From Gorillibacterium massiliense (GTDB lineage: Bacteria > Bacillota > Bacilli > Paenibacillales > NBRC-103111): DNA of 55,701 bases. Each line of letters starts with the position of its first letter. Position 1 is the first letter of the stretch. Of the stretch, positions 34,840 to 42,500 are shown in pieces. The translations under genes and the position numbers were made by a program. The notes below the pieces were generated by a model. The model ran no database searches, had not been told where the DNA came from, and saw nothing but the letters and a program-made list of their open reading frames with translations. The stretch is from contig NZ_CBQR020000128.1 in NCBI RefSeq assembly GCF_000455485.1, forward strand, positions 1-55,701, given 5' to 3'.

Positions 34840-36032
34840 TTAATATTCGTCTCCATCTTCTTCATAATATTTTTGTCCAGGACTTTGGATTAAATTATAG
34901 ATACTTGAAGATACGGTACCTAAACCACGAGCTATCATCTTAAGGTACTCGGCTTTAAATGCTGCCCTACCACTTGCTGCCCACTCCCATTCAACATCTA
35001 CAACAGGATCGTTATTTGCTAACGACACCCTATTAGCTGATGTCTTAGACCTCATATAACTTCCTTTTCCAACATACTGCATCCCACTTTGAAAAGTTAT
35101 TACATAAGACCCTGTTTGACCTAACGGATTACTTCCACATTTATTATGAACTAGGACATGTTCACTAGAAACAAAATAAGTATGCCAATCCTCCACTTCA
35201 AAGTTATACGTCTTTACTGGTTGTTGCAGTTTTTCCAAATCAACCGAAGAAATAATTACTTGCTCACCTGAAAATAGGACGACCTTATCTCCTTTTTTCA
35301 AGTCCCCAGCTTTTACCCACCCTTTATCATTTACCCAGAATGGATGTGTAGGTGTTGCATTGATTTCCTCATCGCCTATTTTAATATGGGTAATTTCGGA
35401 GGTTTCATTTAAAAATACTTCTTTAACACGTTTTAAACCTTTTTCTCCTGTAGCTACATTTTCGGAGTATACTTCATCCCCAACTTTGATATCTTTAATT
35501 TCTTTATCGCCATCTTTTGTAGATATCAGTGTATCTCCGGTAAAACAAACTATTTCACCATAGAATTGCTCTAAACCTTCATCAGTTGAATTACCAAAAC
35601 TAAATACACTAATATAGTTATCGTAATTAGAACTAATTAATGTTCCAGCAAGTGCATAAATTAACTCAATTGAACTTAGACCTGAACAAATTCCTGAAGT
35701 GAAATCAAGATTAGAATTTATAGTACCATCACGTTGCAATATTCTGATAGCATCCTTTAAATTCTTATCAGATATATATTTATTCCTTACATCCATCGCT
35801 CTTTGATGCGCCAGCGCTCTTACAGCATCAGTTGTTGCATTGGCGTATAGAGTTGATGCTGAATCAATTGCTTGTTTATCCTCCGCAGTGAGCGGTAAAG
35901 CTAAATCCACAGTCCAAGAATGGCCGGTTGGGTCCGAGTATATTAATGGATTATTACCCACATACGTATACAAATTCAACGTCAGGGGATTCGTTAGTTT
36001 CCCCTCATACGTATCCTGTGTGATGAACCGCT
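34840..36032 (-). pseudogene. Orphan RHS C-terminal tip: Hint domain plus GIY-YIG-like toxin
   Basis: The frame opens with the end of an RHS core (RFITQDTYEG, then LNLYTYVGNNPLIYSDPTGH) and has no upstream core or secretion signal. After about 130 residues of linker comes a Hint (autoprocessing) domain: VCFTGDTLISTKDG, the GDEV motif, TPTHPFWV, and the terminal VEDWHTYFVSSEHVLVHNKCG. The last 90 residues are the toxin: GSYVITFQSGMQYVGKGS with a following Arg and the Glu of AFKAEYLKM fit a GIY-YIG/URI nuclease. An ATG exists at 35979 (379 residues), but the homology begins before it. Such displaced tips can recombine through the shared core sequence onto a full RHS gene. The LRR gene that follows is the likely immunity partner. 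Confidence 0.8.
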
Positions 36033-36090
36033 ATATTCTACGAAAAAAGCGGCGAAATCAATAGATTTACACCGCCGTCCCCATCTATCA

Positions 36091-37332
36091 TTATACAGCA
36101 TTTTCCTTTGGTATTGCAGGCAAGACATACTCCGTCTTATTCTTCATCATCTTGTAAACGATGTTTACCAGCTTCCGCATAATACAGACATTCGCCTGCC
36201 CCTTCGTCTTACCCTCGGATTGCTTCTTGTTGTAATAGGCAAGGAAGATCGGGTTACGTGGTTCCTTGTAGCGGCGAGATAGGGCTAATTGGCGGCAGGC
36301 TAATTGAAAGAATAGTTCGTGTAGTTCCCGATTCCCTTGAGAAGTCTTTACTTGCTTCACAATCCCACCCGAGCCGACATCAACAGGAGCTATCCCGCAG
36401 TATCTCGCAAGCTGATGTGGTGAAGCGAAACGCTTAATATCCCCGATCTCCGCTACAAAGCAAGCCGCTGTTACCAATTCCACTCCCGTCAACGTTTCCA
36501 GCTTGTAGCCTAACTGCTCCATTAGCGGCTTGATCTCTTGTTCCACTTGGGCGATCTCCCGCTTGTGAAAGCGAATTTCTTTGACCAAACTCCGTACTAT
36601 GAAATCCCGTTCATCCTGAAAATCGTTCTCTAGCTGCCCATCTGTCTGAACCAAGGATAGAATTTGCTCTGCCTTCTTCGTAGAGCAGGCATAGTTGCTT
36701 AGTTTCTGTAGGAAATGCGTTAACTCCTCTACACTCATGCCTGCCAAGTGGCGGGGCGAAGGATAGCGGTGGAAGAAACCTAATGATGTTTTCCCATCCA
36801 GTTCGGAAAAAAACTTCTTATATGTCGGATAGTGATGCCCTAGCTGAGCATGTAGCTTACGGATGGAGAAGGCCAACCCCTTCATGCTAGATGTCCGTCG
36901 AGATAAAAGCTGCTTCACCGCCCACACATGGTCAATCGGGTTTGCTGCTGGTAGGCGGTCATATTCCTCCATTAGCACTGCCGCAATACATTCCGCGTCC
37001 CATGCGTCCGACTTTTTCACAGTATTATGGCTTTTACGCTTTGCACTTGAAAGCTTGCTGCTCACTTCCTTGACAATAAACTTCTGTTCCTTGAGATAGA
37101 CCGTCAGCTTCCGCCCGTAGTTCGTCGTATCCTCCAACCCGAAGATGATGGCAGTATAATTTCCTTTAGCGGCATGCTTGTGGATTTCCTTGACCATCTG
37201 CGGGAAGGCAGCGGGTTTGTTGGCAAACGTAACCTCGCATACCTTCTCCCGAAAGAAGTTCATAGCTACCGCCGTATGCTGTTGCTTATGCGGGTCTACC
37301 CCCACGAATAGATATTCCAAGCGTTCTCTCAT
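36091..37332 (-). CDS. IS110-family transposase
   Basis: This 413-residue enzyme has an N-terminal RuvC-like DEDD domain (FVGVDPHKQQHT, IFGLEDTTNYG, KKSDAWDAECIA). Its C-terminal Tnp_IS110 domain (ETLTGVELVTAACFVAEIGDIKRF, ARYCGIAPVDVGSGG) holds the conserved Ser region. The frame is intact and nearly full length for the family. About 300 non-coding bases upstream and only about 58 downstream match the IS110 (not IS1111) layout, in which the long left end encodes the bridge RNA. It sits against the broken start of the orphan RHS tip on one side and a truncated serine recombinase on the other. Confidence 0.92.
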   Translation of the reverse strand: MRERLEYLFVGVDPHKQQHTAVAMNFFREKVCEVTFANKPAAFPQMVKEIHKHAAKGNYTAIIFGLEDTTNYGRKLTVYLKEQKFIVKEVSSKLSSAKRKSHNTVKKSDAWDAECIAAVLMEEYDRLPAANPIDHVWAVKQLLSRRTSSMKGLAFSIRKLHAQLGHHYPTYKKFFSELDGKTSLGFFHRYPSPRHLAGMSVEELTHFLQKLSNYACSTKKAEQILSLVQTDGQLENDFQDERDFIVRSLVKEIRFHKREIAQVEQEIKPLMEQLGYKLETLTGVELVTAACFVAEIGDIKRFASPHQLARYCGIAPVDVGSGGIVKQVKTSQGNRELHELFFQLACRQLALSRRYKEPRNPIFLAYYNKKQSEGKTKGQANVCIMRKLVNIVYKMMKNKTEYVLPAIPKENAV

Positions 37333-37369
37333 TCTTGATTCATCCTTTCACTCTGCAAACATGTGGTGG

Positions 37370-37475
37370 ATTGAGTGATTGGCAAAGGGCAGCTCGCAAC
37401 CTCCAGTATCGAGCGTTAACCGTTGCCGATTCGCAAAGACAAATGAGCAATACCGCCCTTTATCAATCACTCAAT
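37370..37475 (-). ncRNA. Candidate IS110 bridge RNA (structured left-end segment)
   Basis: Two arms, 37370-37390 and 37455-37475, are complementary at 19 of 21 positions (ATTGAGTGATT.. with ..AATCACTCAAT). The 64-base interval holds an inner stem GCTCG/CGAGC with a 13-base loop, and a second GCAAC/GTTGC pairing. It is in the leader of the IS110 transposase, where bridge RNAs are encoded in this group. The exact RNA ends and guide loops are not determined. Confidence 0.5.
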
Positions 37476-37639
37476 GGATTCTGTTGTCATAGAGCTTGGG
37501 GGGATTATGAATAGATTCGCAATCTGGGTACAAGCGTTCACCGAATAAATTACAGTGCGCAGCGACACTACAGCGTTCCCTATTCTCCCTTACTTGCTCT
37601 ATACGACATGAATACACCTAAGTTAAGCGTTACATAAAT

Positions 37640-38422
37640 CTAAAGTATCGGTTGATGCAAGCCTTTGGCCTCAATATGCCCATAGCGATAAATCCCCCGA
37701 TAGAAGTCCTCGCGGTCAAGGATGCGCTTGACTTGTACCTTCGTGAAGGGCTTACCTTGAACGGTTCTGTAGCCCGCTTGATTCAGTTCTGCGGCGATTT
37801 GAGACAATGACCATAACAGATGTTCTGCCTTGATCTTGAACAGCCTACGCACTGCCCCAGCCTGTTCTGGGTCGATGGTGAGCGTCTTTTGTCCTTTGGC
37901 GGCTGAATAGCCGAACGCCACTCTCCCGCCTGCATAACCGCCCTCCTGCGCCTTTTTACGACGTCCTCGACTCAGCTTCAATGCGATCTCTAGCCGCTGG
38001 TATTGGTCTAGCAGTTCCATCATGCCGTTTACCAGGAAGTCCGATGGATCGTGAGCATAGATACTGTATTGGGGCTGCTCAATGGCTTTCACATCAACTT
38101 TATGCCGTTTTAACTCCCGTTGAATCAGCACCTTCACGATATCCGCCCGCCAAAGGCGGCTGGTGTTCAGGACGACAATATATTTCACGTCACGCCATTT
38201 CAGGTCAGATAGCAACTCTTGAAGCCCATCCCGTTCTATTGTCAGTTCGTCCTCATCCACCTTTGCCCCTGAAATGCCTTCATCCTTGTAGATGTCCAGC
38301 AGTTCGAGGTTGTGGGCGGCGCAGTAACGTTGAATATCTTCCGTTTGGTAGGCTAGGGAATAGCCATCCTTTACCTGTCCCTGTGTAGAGACGCGGACAT
38401 AACCAACAACCCGATCTTTCAT
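37640..38422 (-). CDS. Serine recombinase, C-terminally truncated
   Basis: The resolvase-type catalytic domain (VGYVRVSTQGQ with nucleophile Ser near residue 13, then DEGISGAK and VLNTSRLWR) is followed by a Recombinase domain (KKAQEGGYAGGRVAFGY...FTKVQVKRIL). The protein is 260 residues. Large serine recombinases normally continue through a zinc-ribbon and coiled-coil for another 200 or more residues. This one stops at GLHQPIL, the point where relatives go on into the next domain, immediately next to the IS110 left end. I read it as cut off by that element or an earlier rearrangement. It might still bind DNA but is unlikely to perform directional integration. Confidence 0.8.
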   Translation of the reverse strand: MKDRVVGYVRVSTQGQVKDGYSLAYQTEDIQRYCAAHNLELLDIYKDEGISGAKVDEDELTIERDGLQELLSDLKWRDVKYIVVLNTSRLWRADIVKVLIQRELKRHKVDVKAIEQPQYSIYAHDPSDFLVNGMMELLDQYQRLEIALKLSRGRRKKAQEGGYAGGRVAFGYSAAKGQKTLTIDPEQAGAVRRLFKIKAEHLLWSLSQIAAELNQAGYRTVQGKPFTKVQVKRILDREDFYRGIYRYGHIEAKGLHQPIL

Positions 38423-39096
38423 GCAATATCACCGCTTCATTTACTTCGTCTACTTTACTTCCCCTTTTTTCCTCTTCCCTAATTACTTTCCCCTTTTAAC
38501 GTTCTTAATATATAAATATTACATTCGAAGTGATTTGTAACATCGTGATGTAAAAATATTTTAGTTTATTTTCACGAGCATGCAAACTACGTTTCGTTGG
38601 AGTTCATTTGTTTAGGAGTCCTATAATTCACTCTAAGCCCTCTTGTGATATTCAATATGGGTTTATATATCCTTAATCCACCAAATGAAATCCGGGTCAA
38701 TCTGGAGGTTCTAGGAACCCCTTATCCTACGGATTTGAACTTAGCATTAGGATGATTAGCTGAAATTGCTTGGCTTCGTTCTCTCCCGCCCGCCAAATGA
38801 GTGGTGCGTGGTGCGCGGCGGGGTTAATAAGCAAAAAAAAACACATGGAGTTGATACACTCACATGTGGTTCACGGGTTGTACTGCTGTAAACAAATAAC
38901 CGATATCATTTTCTCCTGTATGGCTAGATTATGATTCAAGTCCATCCAATTTCTTCATTATCAGGTGAATCCAATTAGGGACTATTCAAGTGTCTCTCAA
39001 ACCCTTGAGATAGCCCCTTCACATTTACCTAATGAACATGCGTTAAACTGATGTCCATTTTCATATGATTTTCAATTAAGGTAGAACTAAATGTTT
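38423..39096. other. 674-base gap without a recognisable gene
   Basis: This AT-rich stretch has no supported coding frame. It contains one terminator hairpin (38842-38868). A GC-rich patch near 38790-38825 (cccgcccgccaaatgagtgg) looks like a fragment of foreign sequence. Confidence 0.5.
38842..38868 (-). terminator. Terminator downstream of the RHS/immunity operon
   Basis: The stem CACATG/CATGTG has a 15-base loop and is followed on the minus strand by nine T residues. It is the first terminator-like structure after the immunity gene ending at 39097. Confidence 0.6.
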
Positions 39097-39522
39097 TTAA
39101 TTGCTTGATCTAAATTCATCAAAAATTATATTTATTTTTTTATCAATAGAATAAACATATATCTTTTTAGGATTGCTTTTTTCTAAAGCCGTTGCCTTCC
39201 CGATAATGTAACCTCCGCTATTTTTTTCTGCTCTTGTGTAATATAACTTTTCTATGGGATAACTTGAAACCAAAATATTATTTTTACTAAAATCATTATT
39301 TGGTATCTGAAAGCCCCATTGCTTGGCCCTCACTGAGTTAGTATTTTTATCTATTATTTCAAACCAGAAACCAGTAGCATCAATATTTGCCATTATTTCC
39401 TCTTTTAACTTCAACTCTACATATACTTGTTTGTAATAATAAATATTCCAGTAGTGACGACCAACTACAAAGATTGCGACGATAATCAACGTAATGGATA
39501 TGACTAATATTTTTTTAATAAT
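39097..39522 (-). CDS. Small membrane-anchored protein, probable RHS immunity factor
   Basis: The product has about 141 residues with one N-terminal TM segment (ILVISITLIIVAIFVV, residues about 5-22) and a basic extracytoplasmic or cytosolic domain. I do not recognise a family. It begins within 30 bases of the RHS stop codon, as expected for an immunity gene protecting against the RHS tip. The start is unusual. The only strong ribosome site (GGAGG, 39531-39535) is followed seven bases later in this frame by ATT (39522), not ATG. An ATG overlapping that site opens a different frame of only ten codons. The frame itself continues upstream into the RHS gene. An AUU start, translational reinitiation or a small frameshift are all possible. 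Confidence 0.6.
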   Translation of the reverse strand: MIKKILVISITLIIVAIFVVGRHYWNIYYYKQVYVELKLKEEIMANIDATGFWFEIIDKNTNSVRAKQWGFQIPNNDFSKNNILVSSYPIEKLYYTRAEKNSGGYIIGKATALEKSNPKKIYVYSIDKKINIIFDEFRSSN

Positions 39523-39547
39523 ACACTTACCTCCATTGAATTCAGAC

Positions 39548-42500
39548 TTAATAGTAATGAATTTTACCTGAACTATCTTTATAATAATGAACTTTTCCAA
39601 TAGGATCTCTATTTGTTCTTCTATACTCTTTAAATGATTTTTGAGAGTGAGATAATCTCTGAGCATATTTGGGTGCTTCTGATCCAAAGGTCGTCACTAC
39701 CCAAAACAAATTCGTTACATCATATGCCAGATTACCATCCCAAGCGTTTACGCCATCTGTGATAGTGTTATTCTCCAGAAATGTTATCGCAAGATTTTTA
39801 TTGTACTTATCATGAGCCCAGCCAGATTGCGTTACAGGATCTGAACCATCGTAATCAACCAAACCTGAATTACACATAAGCAAATTTAAAGACTTGAAAG
39901 TTTTCGAATCTAAATCACCAATATATGTGGCACTACTTCCAGATTTTGTAGTAGTCCCGTCAGGGTTTGCAGTAATATACTCCTGTTGATTCTTAGCTCC
40001 TTCGTCCAACATAATTTCAGTTGGCGAACCATGAAACACTAAAGATACCCCATCAATTGAAACTTTTTCACCATCAATTATACCCATTTTATTCCATTCA
40101 CTAGTGAATTGAGCCTCATTATTAATCGCAATCAACCAACTAGTTGTGCCATATAAATTCGCTAGTCTTTGTGCTTCTGATGCGGCTTGCCCACTAAAAT
40201 TACTAGGATCATAGAATACATAACTATCATTTCCACTTGGATCGACTCTGTTGATCGGATTGTTATTACAATATACATACAAATTTAAACTCAGCGGATC
40301 AGTTATATCCCCTTCATACGTATCCTCAGTAATAAAGCGCCCTGTATCTGGACTATAATATCTTGCTCTCAGGTAATAGAAGCCCGTCTCCTCATCGTAG
40401 ATTTCACCTGCGTACTTAAACGGATTCGACATCGTCTCTGAACTAGAGAGCAATTTTCCCCATGTGTCGTAATCGTAGCTATTCAGCACATTGCCGTTAC
40501 TATCCGTGATTTTAACAACATCACCGTGGCCATTGTACCAGTAGTAGCCTTTTTTTCCTGATGAACTATCTATCCGGTACAGTAGTTCTTTGCCCCATAT
40601 GTTTCTGGCCTTTACGTTACCGGCTGTATCTAGCTCCTCGATATTTTTGCCGTTAAGATAGACGTAGCGGGTTAAGTCGCCATTTACGGTCTTGGTTGCC
40701 CGGAGTCCGTCTCCGTAATAACTGTAAGAGGCAGTGGTTCCCTTACTATTGTTATACGTCAATATGCGGTTGAATGCATCATATGTGTATAAACGTTTGC
40801 TTGAATCTATTTCTAAACCTGATGATGAATCTAGCGTTTGTCGGTTCCCTAATTCATCGTACCCATAGGTAGCAGTTCCCGTTGGTAACGTCTCATTGAT
40901 CAGACGGTTTAATCCATCGTATGCATAGGTGCTTGTAGTTCCATTTCGCGTGATGCTGCTGATATTCCCAAATCCGTTGGCGTAATTTAAGTTTTCACTC
41001 CAGGTTTGGGTAGCATTTTTGAAGTGCTTAACCGTCTTTAGTTCACTAAACGCATTGGAACTTTCCTCTTGGCTGAGCCCACCTGGATAAATGGTTTCAT
41101 CCTTGTTTTCATCGACAGCGGTTGTATACCGGTAACTTACCGTTCCCATACCTGGATATGTTACCGTTGCCATTCGCATCAAGTTATCATACGTATAAGT
41201 AGCCTGTTGATTGTCCGGATATGTTATCGCCTGCAATTGATCCTGATCATTGTAGGCAAATCCGTAATCACGTCCAACAACGGTTTGTCTGATTTGACGG
41301 TTCCATTGATCATATCCGTAGCTAAGATTCTCCCCCGCTTTAGTAGTAATGCCATTCAACAGACGGGTCGATGAATCATATGACATCTGGGTCCAATCTA
41401 TCTCCGTTCCAGATGAGTTATTGACCGATAGCTTATCAAGTTCGTTATACGGTGTATAGGTATAGTAGCTCGTTTGGCCATTGCGATCAACCGATCGATT
41501 AAGTAGCCCAATATTGTTGTAATGGTACGTCTCTTGTTTACCAAATGCATCTGTTTGTGAAAGCAGGCCGCCTATCTCGTTATACGTGTTTCGGCTCTGC
41601 AGTTCTGTATTGATATACTTCGCGCTCAGTTTTCCTAGATGATTGTACATGTACTGATACTGTTGGCCTTTATCGTCTTCGACAAAGATTAGATTTCCTG
41701 CACCGTCGTAGGCATACTTCGTTGTTTGTGTCGTTCCTTGATCCATAACACTCATTTCAGACGTTTTGCCTAGCGGTGTGTAGGAATAAGTTGTTGTACG
41801 GGTTCTAGAGGGACTTTGTTCCACTACCTTTTCTATTCGTCCTAGTTTATCCTGATACGTTGTGGTCTCTTTACCATCCGGATCCGTCACACGGATTACA
41901 CTCTGCAGATAGGCAGATGAGCCATCGGTTCCATAAGCTGCGTTCGCATATTGATAGTTGGTTTCCTGGTTCAACGCATTTACGCTTTTAATGATCTGAC
42001 CGTTGTTCCCGTAATAGTACTGTGTCTTTTTCGTGTCGTCGCCATACGGGAGCGTTTCTGTTTGAAGTTTGCCGGTTGAGTTGGTATGGTTCACGACAAG
42101 CGTCCGTCGTGATGCGCCTACCGCTTGTTCTTGCTTTTCAATGTCTCCGAACGGTGTATAACGGATAATGGTTTGCATGCCGTCCGGCGACGTCTCAGAG
42201 ACAGTACGGTTTGCATCATCATAGCTAACCTGCGTCGTTTGAGCTGGGTTAGTTTTTGCAGCTGATGGCGTAAAGGTTTCGCTCAGCACACGGTCTTTGA
42301 AATCATACGTGTAGCTTACTTTGCTAAAGTCAGGGTTTGTTTGCAGTTTCAGACGATCCAGGCCATCGTAGGCGTAATTGGTCACCAATTGTGTCGGTGA
42401 CTCCCATTTTCCGAGGGTGACACTGATCGTTTTCTGAATGACATGAAGTCCGTCAGCACTATACACGAGATCGGTTATCTGCACCGGGTCTCCGACATAC

